Shown: positions 42,763-52,627 of the stretch, one piece after another
Layout: every line of letters begins with the position of its first letter
Position numbering within the stretch: position 1 is the stretch's first letter
NCBI RefSeq assembly: GCF_025996515.1
Contig: NZ_BLRH01000009.1
Location: 806,001 to 870,000, forward strand
Reading direction: 5' to 3'
DNA: 64,000 nucleotides
Source of the DNA: Rhizohabitans arisaemae
Lineage (GTDB): Bacteria; Actinomycetota; Actinomycetes; Streptosporangiales; Streptosporangiaceae
The notes under the pieces: generated by a model
Databases searched by the model: none
The model's input: the letters and a program-made list of their open reading frames with translations, nothing else
Told to the model about the DNA's origin: nothing
Position numbers and translations under genes: made by a program

Positions 42763-43817
42763 GGTTTGGGCATCCATTCGACGTAGAAGATTCCGAGACC
42801 GAGCGCGATGCACATCGCCGCGATCAGCCAGAAGCGCACCACGATCGTGGTCTCCGCCCATCCGGAGAGCTCGAAGTGATGTTGGAGGGGGGCCATCTTG
42901 AATACCCGGCGGCCCGTCATCTTGAACGAGCCCACCTGGATCATCACCGAGAGGGTGATGATGACGAAGAGCCCGCCGAGGACGATCAGGAGGAGCTGGG
43001 TCCGGGTGGTGATGGCGAGCCCGGCCAGGACGCCGCCGATGGCGAGGGAGCCGGTGTCCCCCATGAAGATCTTCGCGGGCGGGGCGTTCCACCACAGGAA
43101 GCCGAAACAGGCGCCGAGGACCGCCGCGGCGACCACCGCCAGGTCGAGGGGGTCGCGGACCCAGTAGCAGTTGTCGCCGAGACCGTCGGGGGCGCACCCG
43201 TTGCGGAGCTGCCAGTTGCCCACCAGGACGTAGGCGCCCAGCGTCATGCAGGCGGCCCCGCTGGCCAGGCCGTCGAGTCCGTCGGTGAGGTTGACGGCGT
43301 TGGAGAAGCCCGCGATGAACAGCAGGGTCCAGACGATGAAGAGCGGGAGGCCGATGGGGAGGAAGTCGCGGAGGAAGGAGATCGAGGCGATGGCCGGGGT
43401 GGTGCCGTACCCGTTGGGGAACCTGACCACCAGGACCGCGAAGATCACACCGATGATCACCTGGCCGGTGAACTTGGCCCCGCTGCGCAGGCCCAGGCTC
43501 CGCCGTTTGTAGATCTTGATGAAGTCGTCCAGGAACCCGACCAGCCCGAGGCCGGTCATCAGGAACAGGACCAGCAGCGCCGAGACGGTCGGCGGGGTCC
43601 AGGTGGCCAGGTGGGCGACCGCGTACCCGATCAGCGCCCCGACGATGATGACGGTGCCGCCCATCGTGGGGGTACCGCGTTTCTCGTGGTGCCCCGACGG
43701 GCCCTCGTCCCGGATGTTCTGGCCGTAGCCCCGCCGGGAGAAGAGCCGGATCGCGAGCGGTGTGCAGAGCAGGGCGATGAAGAGCGCCACCGCCCCGGCG
43801 ACGAGGATATCCCTCAT
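42759..43817 (-). CDS. mraY: Phospho-MurNAc-pentapeptide translocase
   Basis: MraY transfers phospho-MurNAc-pentapeptide to undecaprenyl phosphate, making lipid I. The 352-residue, ten-helix protein has [12 protein letters not shown] near the N-terminus, the catalytic DDxxK stretch [55 protein letters not shown], and the family's [11 protein letters not shown] loop (HHH-type motif). ATG 43817 overlaps the murF stop (ATGA). Confidence 0.97.
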   Translation of the reverse strand: MRDILVAGAVALFIALLCTPLAIRLFSRRGYGQNIRDEGPSGHHEKRGTPTMGGTVIIVGALIGYAVAHLATWTPPTVSALLVLFLMTGLGLVGFLDDFIKIYKRRSLGLRSGAKFTGQVIIGVIFAVLVVRFPNGYGTTPAIASISFLRDFLPIGLPLFIVWTLLFIAGFSNAVNLTDGLDGLASGAACMTLGAYVLVGNWQLRNGCAPDGLGDNCYWVRDPLDLAVVAAAVLGACFGFLWWNAPPAKIFMGDTGSLAIGGVLAGLAITTRTQLLLIVLGGLFVIITLSVMIQVGSFKMTGRRVFKMAPLQHHFELSGWAETTIVVRFWLIAAMCIALGLGIFYVEWMPKP

Positions 43818-45202
43818 CGGTCGCCTCCCGTGAGCGCCTCGGCGACCCGTTCCAGCCCCATCGCGCGGGGGCCCTTCACCAGCACGGCGTCGCCCTCGCG
43901 CAACCGGGGGGCGAGCTCGGCGACCGCCGACTCCACATCGGGGACGTGGATCGCCGGAATCCCCCGGGCGCCGCGCAGCACCGGCTCGGCGTTCGCGCCG
44001 ACCACCACCAGCCCGGCCAGGCCGTGCCGTACCGCGAGCCGCCCGACGCCCTCGTTCAGCTCCGGACCGTGGTCGCCGAGCTCGCTGAGGGCGGCGACCA
44101 CGGCGAACCTCCTGCGTCCCGCGGAGAGGGCCTCCAGGGCCTCGAACGCGGCGCGCATCGAGTCGGGGTTGGCGTTGTAGGCGTCGTTCACCACGACCAC
44201 CCCGTCGGGGCGCTCGCGCACCTCCATCCGCCACCGGCTCTCCGGCTCGGCCTCGGAGAGCACCTCGGCGATGGTCGCCAGCGGCATCCCGAGCTCGTAG
44301 GCGGCCGCCGCGGCGGCGAGCGCGTTGCCCACCGCGTGCGGGCCGTACAGGCGCAGCCGCACCTGGGCGGAGCCGGAGGGGGTCGCCAGGGTGAAGGAGG
44401 CCCGGGCCCGGTCGTCGATCGTCACCTGCTCGGCCCGGATCGCCGCGTCCACCGCGCGGCCGAAGAGGAGGACCCGCGCCCGGGTCCGGTCGGCCATCGC
44501 GCGGACCAGCGGGTCGTCGGCGTTGAGGATCGCCGTGCCCGTGGCGGGCAGCGCCTCGACCAGCTCCCCCTTGGCCTGGGCGATCGCCTCCTTCCCGCCG
44601 AAGATCCCCAGGTGCGCGGTCCCCACGTTGAGCACGATCCCGACGGACGGGGGCGCGATCCGGGTGAGGTGGGCGATGTGCCCGGTCTCGCGGGCGCTCA
44701 GCTCCAGCACGAGGAAGCGGGTGCCGGCCTCGGCCCGGAGCACGGTCAGCGGGTGGCCGATCTCGTTGTTGAACGACCCCGGCGGCGACACCGTGTCCCC
44801 CATGCGCCTGGTCAGCCGCGCGATCAGGTCCTTGGTCGAGGTCTTGCCGGCGGAGCCGGTCACCCCCAGCACGGTGGTCCGGGGCAGCTCACGGGCGACC
44901 GCGGTCGCCAGGTCGGCGAGCGCCCGCACCACGTCGCCGACGATCACCGTGGGGATCGCCTCGGCCCCCTCGCACTCCAGGGGCCGCGAGGCGAGTACGG
45001 CCGCCGCGCCGACCCGGTACGCCTGCTCGGCGAAGTCGTGACCGTCGACCCTGGCGCCCTTGATCGCCGCGAACAGCGTCCCCGGGGCCGCCTCACGGGA
45101 GTCGATCACAACCGGTCCGGTCACCGTCGCGTGCGGGTCCGCCGTACCGGCGAGCGCGCCCGAAGTGATCTCGACGATCCGGCCCAGCGTCAGCGGGATC
45201 AC
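43814..45202 (-). CDS. murF: UDP-MurNAc-tripeptide--D-Ala-D-Ala ligase
   Basis: MurF adds the D-Ala-D-Ala dipeptide, finishing the soluble precursor. The 462-residue protein starts [15 protein letters not shown] and shows the MurF N-terminal domain ([26 protein letters not shown]), P-loop [43 protein letters not shown] and [20 protein letters not shown], all characteristic of MurF. The start is GTG 45202, overlapping the murE stop (GTGA). It is followed by mraY with an ATGA overlap. Confidence 0.96.
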   Translation of the reverse strand: MIPLTLGRIVEITSGALAGTADPHATVTGPVVIDSREAAPGTLFAAIKGARVDGHDFAEQAYRVGAAAVLASRPLECEGAEAIPTVIVGDVVRALADLATAVARELPRTTVLGVTGSAGKTSTKDLIARLTRRMGDTVSPPGSFNNEIGHPLTVLRAEAGTRFLVLELSARETGHIAHLTRIAPPSVGIVLNVGTAHLGIFGGKEAIAQAKGELVEALPATGTAILNADDPLVRAMADRTRARVLLFGRAVDAAIRAEQVTIDDRARASFTLATPSGSAQVRLRLYGPHAVGNALAAAAAAYELGMPLATIAEVLSEAEPESRWRMEVRERPDGVVVVNDAYNANPDSMRAAFEALEALSAGRRRFAVVAALSELGDHGPELNEGVGRLAVRHGLAGLVVVGANAEPVLRGARGIPAIHVPDVESAVAELAPRLREGDAVLVKGPRAMGLERVAEALTGGDR

Positions 45203-46746
45203 TGATTCTCCCCGTTCTCCTCGATATGGCGGCGGATCGCCTCCCGGACGACCTGCCGGTCGTCGAAGGGGAGCACCTCCCCTTGGACGTACTGCCCGCG
45301 CTCATGTCCCTTTCCTGCCACCACCAGGACGTCCCCCGGCCTCGCCCGGCCGACCGCCAGAGCGATCGCCTCGGCCCGATCCGGCTCGACGACCACGTGC
45401 CCCCGATCGGCCTGCTGCACCTTCAGCACCCCCTCCATCATGGCGGCGAGAATGTGCAGCGGATCCTCGGTTCTGGGATTGTCGCTGGTGAGAATGGCGA
45501 TGTCCGCCAACCGCACCGCGGTCTCCCCCATCAACGGGCGCTTTCCCCGGTCCCGGTCGCCGCCACAGCCGAGAACGATGATCAACCGCCCGGCCGTGAC
45601 CGTGCGCAGGGCCCGGAGCACCGAATCCACCGCGCCCGGCTTATGGGAGTAGTCGACGATCGCGTGGAACGCCTGTCCCTCGTCCACCCGTTCCATGCGG
45701 CCGGGGACACCGGCCAGCGTACCCACACCGTGGACCGCGCTCTGCAGGGTGATGCCGGATTCCACCAGGGCGACGATCGCGCCGAGTGCGTTGGCCACGT
45801 TGAACGGGCCGGGCAGCCGGACCGTCGCGTCCGCCTCGACGCCCCCCGGCCCCACGACCCGGAAGGCACCCCCGTCCGCGTCGATCCGCACGTCCTCGGC
45901 CCGCCAGTCCGCGTCCGCGGCGCCCAGGGCGGAGAACGTCGTGACCGGGATGCGGGACAGGGCGACGAGGTCCCGTCCGTGCACGTCGTCAACGTTGACC
46001 ACGCCGACCCGGGCCCGCTCGGGACGGAACAGCCTCGCCTTGGTCTCGAAGTACTCCTGCAGGTCCCGGTGGAAGTCCAGGTGATCCTGGGAGAGGTTGG
46101 TGAACATCGCGACGTCGAAGTGGACCCCGTCCACCCGGCCCATGGCGAGGGCGTGGCTGGACACCTCCATCGCGGCCGCGGTCACCCCTTCCTCCCGCAT
46201 CAGGGCGAACAACGCGTGCAGGTCGGTCGCCTCGGGTGTGGTGAGCCCGCTGTCGAGCCGCCGGTCGCCCACCCTGATCTCCACCCCGCCGACCAGGCCG
46301 GTGGTGTGCCCGGCGGCCCGGAGTCCGGCCTCCAGCAGGAAGGTGGTGGTGGACTTGCCGCTGGTCCCGGTCACCCCGATCAGCACCAGGCCGTCGGCCG
46401 GGTCGCCGTGGATCCACGCGGCCACCCGGCCGAGGACCGACCGGGGATCGGGCGTCGTCAGCACCGGCAGCCCGGTGGCGGCCGCCATGTCGGCGCCGGC
46501 GGGATCGGTGAGGATCGCCGCGGCGCCGGCGTTCAGGGCGTCGCGGGAGAACTCCGCGCCGTGCGCGGTGTTGCCGGGCAGCGCGACGTAGAGATCCCCG
46601 GGCTGGACCCGGCGGGAGTCGATGGTGATCCCGGTGATCTCGCCGCGTGGTGACTCCGGCAGGCCGAGCAGACCGGCGAGACCGGCGAGCGGCCGGACCG
46701 GCGGCGTCGAAGGCCGGAGTGTCGTCGAAGGCGTTGGGGGCTGCAC
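45199..46746 (-). CDS. murE: UDP-MurNAc-L-Ala-D-Glu--meso-DAP ligase
   Basis: MurE adds the third stem residue. The 515-residue protein has the domain 1 motif TIDSRRVQPGDLYVALPGNTAHGAEF, P-loop GVTGTSGKSTTTFLLEAGL, MEVSSHALAMGRVDGV, and FTNLSQDHLDFH. The specificity motif is DNPR (TSDNPRTEDPLHI), which marks meso-diaminopimelate as substrate, matching a DAP-type actinomycete wall. The start is GTG 46746; it lies 22 nt after ftsI. The Pro/Thr-rich first 20 residues are not conserved. Confidence 0.96.
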   Translation of the reverse strand: MQPPTPSTTLRPSTPPVRPLAGLAGLLGLPESPRGEITGITIDSRRVQPGDLYVALPGNTAHGAEFSRDALNAGAAAILTDPAGADMAAATGLPVLTTPDPRSVLGRVAAWIHGDPADGLVLIGVTGTSGKSTTTFLLEAGLRAAGHTTGLVGGVEIRVGDRRLDSGLTTPEATDLHALFALMREEGVTAAAMEVSSHALAMGRVDGVHFDVAMFTNLSQDHLDFHRDLQEYFETKARLFRPERARVGVVNVDDVHGRDLVALSRIPVTTFSALGAADADWRAEDVRIDADGGAFRVVGPGGVEADATVRLPGPFNVANALGAIVALVESGITLQSAVHGVGTLAGVPGRMERVDEGQAFHAIVDYSHKPGAVDSVLRALRTVTAGRLIIVLGCGGDRDRGKRPLMGETAVRLADIAILTSDNPRTEDPLHILAAMMEGVLKVQQADRGHVVVEPDRAEAIALAVGRARPGDVLVVAGKGHERGQYVQGEVLPFDDRQVVREAIRRHIEENGENQ

Positions 46747-46768
46747 GGCGAGAGCGTACCCGTACTCG

Positions 46769-48751
46769 TCACCCGTCGGCGCGAATGCGCACCTGTGGCG
46801 GCGTGGTGCCGGTGGGTGGAACCTTGCGGGACTTCAACGCGAACGACATCACCCGCTTGAACACCGGGGCCGCGATGTCGCCGCCGTAGTATCCGTTGCT
46901 CGGCGCCTGCAGCACCACCAAGGCCACCACGCTGGGCCGGTCCGCCGGCGCGAAGCCGACGAAGGTCGCCGTGTAGCCGCAGTAGCCCCGGCACTCGGAG
47001 TCCCACCGCTGCGCCGTACCGGTCTTGCCGGCCACCCGGTACCCGGGAACCTGGGCCCGGGCCCCGGTTCCCTGGGTGGTGGCCGCCTCCAGCATGAGGG
47101 AGAGCTCCCGCGCCGTGCGCTCGCTCACCACCCGGACCCCCTCGGGCCGCTCCGCCGCGACGAACTCGCCGTTCTCCCCGGTGGTCCCGGCCACCAGGTT
47201 CGGCGTCAGCCGTACCCCGCCGTTGGCGATGGTCTGGTAGACGCTCGCCATCTGCAACGCGGTCACCGCGACGCCCTGGCCGTAGGAGACCGTGCACCGC
47301 TGGCTGCCCGACCAGGTCTGGGGCGCGGGCAGGAGCCCGTCGGCCTCGCCGGGGTAGCCGACGCCGGTCCGGTCGCCGAAGCCGAAGGCGCGCAGGAACC
47401 GGTGGAGTCCCTCGCTGCCCACCTGGTTGGCGGCCATGACCGTGCCGACGTTGCTGGAGGTGGCGAGCACCCCGGAGAAGGTGAGGTTCTCCGGCTTGTG
47501 CGCGTGGGCGTCCTTGAGCACCCGGTCCGCGCACCTGATCCTGTCCCTGACGCGCATCACGCTGTCCGGACGCGCGACCCCGGTCTCCAGCGCCGCCGCC
47601 GCGGTGATGACCTTGTTGGTGCTGCCCGGCTCGAAGACGTCGGTCACGGCCCGGCTGGTCCGGTCGGCCTCCGGCGCCTCCTCCCACGCCTCCAGGTCGA
47701 GTTCGGGGGCGTTGGCGACCGCCAGCAGGTCGGCGCTCCGCACGTCCATGACGACGATGCTGCCGCTCTTGGCCCCGGTCCGCTTCACCTGGTCGGCGAG
47801 CGCCTCCTGGGCGGCCCACTGGATGTCCCCGTCGATGGTCAGCCGGAGGTCCTTGCCGGGGACCGGGGCCTCGCGGGCGCTGCGGGTCAACGGGATCCTC
47901 TCGCCGAGCTGCCCGGCCTCGACGGTCTGCTTCCCGTCCTTGCCGGCGAGGACGTCGTTCCACTGGAGCTCCAGCCCCGAGGCGCCCTTGCCGGCGGCGT
48001 TGACGAAGCCCACCAGCCCGCCCGCGAGGTCACCCGCCGGGTAGAGCCGCCGATAGTGCGGCTTGACGCGCACCCCGACCCACTTCTTGGCGGCGATCTG
48101 GGCGCCCACGGCGGGGTCCACGTTTCTGGCGATCACCTGGTACTGGGTGGTCGTCTTCTTCAGCTTGGCGAGGATCTCCTCGGGCGAACGCTGCAGCGTC
48201 TGCGCGAGGAACCTCGCCACCTCGTCGGCCCCCGGCTTGGTGCTCTTGGCCACCTCCTTGGGGTCGACGTACACCTCCCGGGCGTCGGAGGTCAGGGCGA
48301 GCGGATTGCCCTTGACGTCGGTGATCATGCCCCGCCGCGCCTTCAGGGTCTCCAGCCGCTCCCGGTACTCCAGCCCCCGGGCCTCCAGCGTCTTGGAGTC
48401 CAGCCCCTGAATCTGGATCAGGCGGCCGGCGAAGAGCGACAGGACGAACGCCATGACGAGCAGCGCGACCCGGATCCGCCGTACCGGATCGCCCAGCCGG
48501 ACCTCGGCGAACCGTCGTTTCCTGGGCCGTGGCGGGGTACGGGCGGCCGCGGGCCGCCGCGGCTGCGGCGGCGGGGTGCCCTTCGTCGGGGTGGCCGGCG
48601 CGCGCGGTGGCTGCTGCGGCCGGGGCCGCCCCACCGGGGTGGGACGTCCCGAACCCCGTGCGGGCCGGACGGTGGGACCGGCGGTGGGCCGCCGGGGCCC
48701 GGGCGGCCTGCCGCGCCCCGGGCCGGGACCGCGGCCCCCCGACTCTTCCAC
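46769..48751 (-). CDS. ftsI: Septal transpeptidase FtsI (class B PBP)
   Basis: FtsI cross-links septal peptidoglycan. The 660-residue class B PBP has a long cytoplasmic Pro/Arg-rich N-terminus (~85 residues), one membrane helix (IRVALLVMAFVLSLFAGRLIQI), and a pedestal domain with RRGMITDVKGNPLALT. The transpeptidase domain carries the active-site SxxK in FEPGSTNKVITAA, SxN in LATSSNVGTV, and KTG in VAGKTGTAQRW. The C-terminus contains Cys residues (SECRGYCGYTATF) that could bridge. GTG start at 48751 with GAGGGAG 4-5 nt upstream. It is between ftsL and murE. Confidence 0.96.
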   Translation of the reverse strand: MEESGGRGPGPGRGRPPGPRRPTAGPTVRPARGSGRPTPVGRPRPQQPPRAPATPTKGTPPPQPRRPAAARTPPRPRKRRFAEVRLGDPVRRIRVALLVMAFVLSLFAGRLIQIQGLDSKTLEARGLEYRERLETLKARRGMITDVKGNPLALTSDAREVYVDPKEVAKSTKPGADEVARFLAQTLQRSPEEILAKLKKTTTQYQVIARNVDPAVGAQIAAKKWVGVRVKPHYRRLYPAGDLAGGLVGFVNAAGKGASGLELQWNDVLAGKDGKQTVEAGQLGERIPLTRSAREAPVPGKDLRLTIDGDIQWAAQEALADQVKRTGAKSGSIVVMDVRSADLLAVANAPELDLEAWEEAPEADRTSRAVTDVFEPGSTNKVITAAAALETGVARPDSVMRVRDRIRCADRVLKDAHAHKPENLTFSGVLATSSNVGTVMAANQVGSEGLHRFLRAFGFGDRTGVGYPGEADGLLPAPQTWSGSQRCTVSYGQGVAVTALQMASVYQTIANGGVRLTPNLVAGTTGENGEFVAAERPEGVRVVSERTARELSLMLEAATTQGTGARAQVPGYRVAGKTGTAQRWDSECRGYCGYTATFVGFAPADRPSVVALVVLQAPSNGYYGGDIAAPVFKRVMSFALKSRKVPPTGTTPPQVRIRADG

Positions 48752-48763
48752 GCTGCTCCCTCG

Positions 48764-49444
48764 CTACGGCCGGCCGGACTTGGGCAGCACGGCGCCGGAC
48801 CCGGCGTCCAGGAACTCCGGCCGATCGCCGCCGTCGCGCATGCCCTGCCTGCGGGCGCTCTCGGCCAGCCGGTTCGCCGACCTGGCCCGGGCGATGTCCT
48901 CCAGCGCCTTGCGGGTCTGCTGCTGGACCTGGGCCGTGCTGGTGGTGAGCTGCGTGAGCCGGAAGGAGTCCTGGGTGAGCACCACGTTCAGCAGCAGCAG
49001 GCTCATCAGCCCGCCGCCGAGCAGGACGACCACGAGCAGGACGAACGGCGCCCGGCCGGGCCTGCGCCGGCCGACCGGCCGGCGGGCCGTACCCGCCGGG
49101 GCCGTTCCCCCGGGGGCCCGCGCCGGCGCGGGCCGCGGGGCGACCACCGGGCGGGGCGAGGACGCGGGACGCGGTCGCCGGGGTGCGGTGACCGGGGCCT
49201 CGGCCGCTTTGACCGGGGCCTTCGCCGGTGCACGCCGGGGGGCCGGTACGGGCTTGGCCGTGGCGGACCCCGCCGGAACGGCCGATTCGGCCGCCTTGGC
49301 CCGGCGGCGGACCGCCTCCGCCGGCGCGGCGCCGTCCACCTTGCGCACGGTCCGCGGCGCCTGCGTGGACACAGGCGCCGAAGAGGACAGCCTGGAGGGC
49401 ACCGGTGTGGCCCGTGGCCGCCTTACCCGCTGGTCACTGCTCAT
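48764..49444 (-). CDS. ftsL: FtsL-like septum protein
   Basis: A 226-residue bitopic protein in the FtsL position between rsmH and ftsI. The first ~130 residues are a cytoplasmic Ala/Pro/Arg-rich disordered region. A single membrane helix (PFVLLVVVLLGGGLMSLLLLNVVLT) follows. The short periplasmic coiled-coil LTTSTAQVQQQTRKALEDIARARSANRLAESARRQGM is the FtsL heptad region. Sequence identity in FtsL is always low, so the call rests on topology and place. The long cytoplasmic part is typical of actinomycetes. Confidence 0.85.
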   Translation of the reverse strand: MSSDQRVRRPRATPVPSRLSSSAPVSTQAPRTVRKVDGAAPAEAVRRRAKAAESAVPAGSATAKPVPAPRRAPAKAPVKAAEAPVTAPRRPRPASSPRPVVAPRPAPARAPGGTAPAGTARRPVGRRRPGRAPFVLLVVVLLGGGLMSLLLLNVVLTQDSFRLTQLTTSTAQVQQQTRKALEDIARARSANRLAESARRQGMRDGGDRPEFLDAGSGAVLPKSGRP

Positions 49445-49478
49445 CTCTGCGCTCCCGCTCCGCCTGACTCACCGACAT

Positions 49479-50462
49479 TCACTTCGTCCCTCCCGGCTCA
49501 CCGGCCCGGTCCCCGATCCGCTCGGCGGCCCGCAACCGGGCCGACGCCGCTCGGGGATTGCGAGCCAGCTCCTCCTCGCCGGGTGTCTCCGCGCCTCTGG
49601 TCAGCAGCCGGAACTCCGGCAGGTGACCGGGGAGCGGGACGGGCAGCCCGGGTGGGCTGGTGTCCTTGGTCCGTGCTGTGAGGACCTGCTTGGCCATCCG
49701 GTCCTCCAGGGAGTGGTAGGCGAGCACGAGGACCCGCCCGCCGACGGCGAGCGCGTCCAGGCAGGCGGGGAGCGCGCTCTCCAGCGCGGTCAGCTCCCCG
49801 TTCACCTCGATGCGCAACGCCTGAAACGTTCTCTTGGCGGGGTTTCCGCCGCTGCGGCGGGTCGCCGCGGGGATGGCCTCGCGGACCAGGTCGGCGAGGC
49901 GTTTGGTCGAGGTGATCGGCTCCCGCTCGCGCTCCCTGGCGACGAACGCGGCGATCCGGGCCGCGAACCGCTCCTCGCCGTACACGCGCAGGACGCGCGC
50001 CAGCTCGCCGGGTGGGTAGGTGTTGACCACGATCTCGGCGGTGAGCTCCTGCCCCGGGTCCATCCGCATGTCCAGGGGCGCGTCGTAGGAGTAGGCGAAC
50101 CCCCGGCCGGCCTCGTCGAGCTGGGGAGAGGAGACCCCGAGGTCGAACAGGACGCCGTGCACGCGGTCGACGCCGAGGCGGCGCAGCACGTCCGGGATCT
50201 CGTCGGAGACCGCCTGGACGAGGTCGGCGCGCGCGGCGTACGGCGCCAGACGTGACGTCGAGTGCTCGATCGCGGCCGGATCCCGGTCGACGCCGATCAG
50301 GCGGAGCCGGGGATGGGCCGCCAGCAGGGCGCCCGCGTGCCCGCCGAGCCCGAGGTTGGCGTCCACGAGCACGGGGGCGTCCACATCCAGGGCGGGGGCG
50401 AAGAGCTCAAGGACACGTTCCAGCATCACCGGAACGTGCCGTTCGTCAGCGGAAACACGCAT
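49479..50462 (-). CDS. rsmH: 16S rRNA (cytosine1402-N4)-methyltransferase
   Basis: RsmH (MraW) methylates N4 of C1402 in the 16S rRNA P-site. The 327-residue protein shows [15 protein letters not shown], the SAM loop [72 protein letters not shown], and [17 protein letters not shown], all family hallmarks. The ATG at 50462 has GAGGGGG 8 nt upstream; the reading frame stays open further upstream but without conservation. A 197-nt gap separates it from mraZ. I see no feature in that gap other than the ribosome site. Confidence 0.97.
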   Translation of the reverse strand: MRVSADERHVPVMLERVLELFAPALDVDAPVLVDANLGLGGHAGALLAAHPRLRLIGVDRDPAAIEHSTSRLAPYAARADLVQAVSDEIPDVLRRLGVDRVHGVLFDLGVSSPQLDEAGRGFAYSYDAPLDMRMDPGQELTAEIVVNTYPPGELARVLRVYGEERFAARIAAFVAREREREPITSTKRLADLVREAIPAATRRSGGNPAKRTFQALRIEVNGELTALESALPACLDALAVGGRVLVLAYHSLEDRMAKQVLTARTKDTSPPGLPVPLPGHLPEFRLLTRGAETPGEEELARNPRAASARLRAAERIGDRAGEPGGTK

Positions 50463-50659
50463 CGTCGAATCCCCCTCTCGACACCTACTCGCGGATTGGC
50501 GTCCAACTCGCCGGAAATCCGGTTTCCCCTCCAGACCGCTCAGCCAGGTCCCCATCCGCATGCCATGTGAGTCGCCGTCTGACACCGGGGAAGGTGCATC
50601 AGCCGGCCGGGTGCGGGTGGAGACCTCGCCGAACGACGTGAAACCGACGAGTGCTCTGC

Positions 50660-51091
50660 TCAAAGGACCCCTGGCAGCACCTCCTCAGAGAGATCGGCGA
50701 ACGCCTGTTCCTGCTGCGCCAGATACTTCTCCCACGCCTGCGCGTCCCAGATCTCCAGCCGGGTGTTGGCCCCGATGACCACGCAGTCCCGGCTGAGCCC
50801 GGCATAGTCCCGCAGACCTGAAGGGATCGTGACCCGCCCCTGCTTGTCGGGGACCTCGTCGGATGCGCTGGCGAAGAAGACACGGCTGTAGTCCCGGACC
50901 GCCTTGGCGGTCACCGGCGCGGTGCGCAGAGCCTCGGTAAGGCGCTGAAACTCCTCTACGGGGAAGACGTAGAGGCAGCGCTCCTGGCCTTTGGTGATCA
51001 CCAGACCCTCCGCCAGCTCCTCACGGTATTTCGCCGGCAGGAACAGCCGCCCCTTGTCGTCAAGGCGCGGCTGGTGAGTGCCGAGAAACAC
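50660..51091 (-). CDS. mraZ: Transcriptional regulator MraZ
   Basis: MraZ is the conserved regulator at the head of the dcw cluster, a ring-shaped AbrB-fold protein. The 143-residue protein starts [20 protein letters not shown], the first DXXXR repeat; the second is [19 protein letters not shown]. The GTG start at 51091 is fixed by AGGAGGT 6 nt upstream, so the in-frame ATG at 51121 is not needed. It probably represses its own promoter through the repeats at 51141-51180. Confidence 0.96.
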   Translation of the reverse strand: MFLGTHQPRLDDKGRLFLPAKYREELAEGLVITKGQERCLYVFPVEEFQRLTEALRTAPVTAKAVRDYSRVFFASASDEVPDKQGRVTIPSGLRDYAGLSRDCVVIGANTRLEIWDAQAWEKYLAQQEQAFADLSEEVLPGVL

Positions 51092-51140
51092 CGGCCCCAC
51101 CTCCTGTGCCTCGTGGAGCACACCTCACGCAGCAGCCTCT

Positions 51141-51186
51141 TGTCCTCCACTGGCCCCCACCATACTCCACTTCTCCCCACGGTCAA
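51141..51186 (-). promoter_or_regulatory. mraZ (dcw) promoter overlapping four MraZ boxes
   Basis: On the minus strand the sequence is TTGACC (51181-51186, -35), then four consecutive 10-bp repeats GTGGGGAGAA, GTGGAGTATG, GTGGGGGCCA and GTGGAGGACA (51180 down to 51141). TATGGT (51159-51164) spans repeats 2 and 3 as -10, with a 16-nt spacer. MraZ is known to bind GTGGG-type direct repeats spaced by one helical turn at its own promoter, so the overlap predicts autorepression. Confidence 0.8.
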
Positions 51187-51242
51187 CTGATTCTAAGCCG
51201 CATTGGACGCCAAAATGGGTGCGTTTTCGCAGGTCACAGCAG

Positions 51243-51262
51243 GTGGAGCAAAGTGGAGCGCG
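51243..51262 (+). promoter_or_regulatory. Additional GTGGAG repeat pair, plus orientation
   Basis: GTGGAGCAAA and GTGGAGCGCG are adjacent and one helical turn apart. They have the same consensus as the mraZ boxes but point towards the divergent moxR operon. Confidence 0.55.
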
Positions 51263-51431
51263 CTCGGCGCGCCGGTGTGTCGCGGTATTCATCCACACGA
51301 GTCACCCCCCTCCCACCTGGGACAACCGTGTGTGCCCATTTCGCTACACAGCGCGAATGTGCAGGTCAGCGCCTTGATCGAAAGGCCTGTACGGAGCCGT
51401 CCGGACGGAGCGCGCGGGCGCGGGAAGACGG

Positions 51432-51451
51432 GTGGGGAAAAGTGGGGCGGT
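51432..51451 (+). promoter_or_regulatory. Additional GTGGGG repeat pair, plus orientation
   Basis: GTGGGGAAAA and GTGGGGCGGT form a second plus-oriented pair, about 208 nt before the moxR start. The rest of the 567-nt gap (51092-51658) holds no gene I can support. Confidence 0.55.
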
Positions 51452-51658
51452 GAAGCCCCCTGACCTGGCCGGGTGCGCCGGGGCGCTGGCAATGCTCAGA
51501 AACTGTCCACACTAGGGATGATTATCCGGAATATTGTCCAAAGTCGCCCTGAATCCAACCGCGACGTACCGTCAAAGCTGACAATGGAGACATCCCCCCG
51601 CGGCCGGGTCGCCGGAACACGCCGTGGGAATCCGACCTTCGCACCTCCAGGAGGCCTG

Positions 51659-52627
51659 GTGGCAGTACCCCACGACATCGAAGACCAGCTGGAGGATCTC
51701 GCTGCCACCGCGCACCGCATCCGCAGCTCGATGGAGTCGGTGATCGAAGGCAAGCCCGACGTCGTCCGGCTGGCCGTCACCGTCCTGCTCTCCGAGGGAC
51801 ACCTCCTCATCGAGGACGTCCCCGGCGTCGGGAAGACGATGCTGGCCAAAGCGCTCGCCCGGTCGATCGACTGTCAGGTACGCCGGATCCAGTTCACCCC
51901 GGACCTGCTGCCCAGCGACATCACCGGAGTGAGCGCCTACAACCAGCAGCTCCGCGAGTTCGAGTTCAAGCCCGGCCCCGTCTTCGCGAGCATCGTGGTC
52001 GGCGACGAGATCAACCGGGCTTCCCCCAAGACCCAGTCCGCCCTGCTTGAGTGCATGGAGGAACAGCAGGTCACGGTGGACGGGACCACGTACCAGCTGG
52101 AATCCCCGTTCATGGTGATCGCGACGCAGAACCCCATCGAGATGGAGGGCACCTACCCGCTCCCCGAGGCGCAGCGGGACCGGTTCACCGCCAGGATCGC
52201 CATGGGCTACCCCTCCCCGGCCGCCGAGCTGGAGATGCTCGACGTGCACGGCTCCTCCTCACCCCTGGACAAGCTGGAGCCCGTCGCCACCGGCGCCCAG
52301 GTCCGCCGCCTCATCGAGGCCGTACGGGGCGTGTACATCTCCCAGGCGATCAAGAAATACGCGATCGACCTCGTCACCGCCACCCGGCACTCCCCCGACC
52401 TGCGCCTGGGCGCCTCCCCGCGCGCCACGCTGCAACTGCTCCGGGCGACCCGGGCCCACGCCGCGCTGGAGGGGCGCGACTACGTGATCCCCGACGATCT
52501 GCAGGAGCTGGCGGTGCCCGTACTGGCCCACCGTCTCCTGCCCAGCTCCGAGGCGCAGGCCGGACGGAGGGCCCCCGAACAGGTCGTGTCGGAACTGGTC
52601 CACCGCGTCCCGGTGCCGGAGAAGTGA
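51659..52627 (+). CDS. MoxR-type AAA+ ATPase
   Basis: A 322-residue MoxR ATPase. Visible motifs: Walker A LIEDVPGVGKTMLAKALA, Walker B IVVGDEINRASPKTQSALLECMEE, sensor 1 FMVIATQNPIEMEGTYPLPEAQRDRF, and sensor 2 LRLGASPRATLQLLRATRAHA. MoxR proteins remodel client proteins, often together with a DUF58 protein encoded next door, as here. The start is GTG 51659 with AGGAGG 4 nt upstream; an ATG at 51584 would add a poorly conserved extension. The stop overlaps the DUF58 start (GTGA). Confidence 0.93.
   Translation: MAVPHDIEDQLEDLAATAHRIRSSMESVIEGKPDVVRLAVTVLLSEGHLLIEDVPGVGKTMLAKALARSIDCQVRRIQFTPDLLPSDITGVSAYNQQLREFEFKPGPVFASIVVGDEINRASPKTQSALLECMEEQQVTVDGTTYQLESPFMVIATQNPIEMEGTYPLPEAQRDRFTARIAMGYPSPAAELEMLDVHGSSSPLDKLEPVATGAQVRRLIEAVRGVYISQAIKKYAIDLVTATRHSPDLRLGASPRATLQLLRATRAHAALEGRDYVIPDDLQELAVPVLAHRLLPSSEAQAGRRAPEQVVSELVHRVPVPEK

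Noticed and set aside
46622-49681. A 1019-codon plus-strand open frame
   Set aside because: It is antisense to murE, ftsI, ftsL and rsmH; composition is a GC-skew artefact (Gly/Arg/Pro-rich) with no motif.
50463-50663. N-terminal extension of RsmH upstream of 50462
   Set aside because: Open but without conservation; GAGGGGG and the conserved HVPVMLERV start support 50462.
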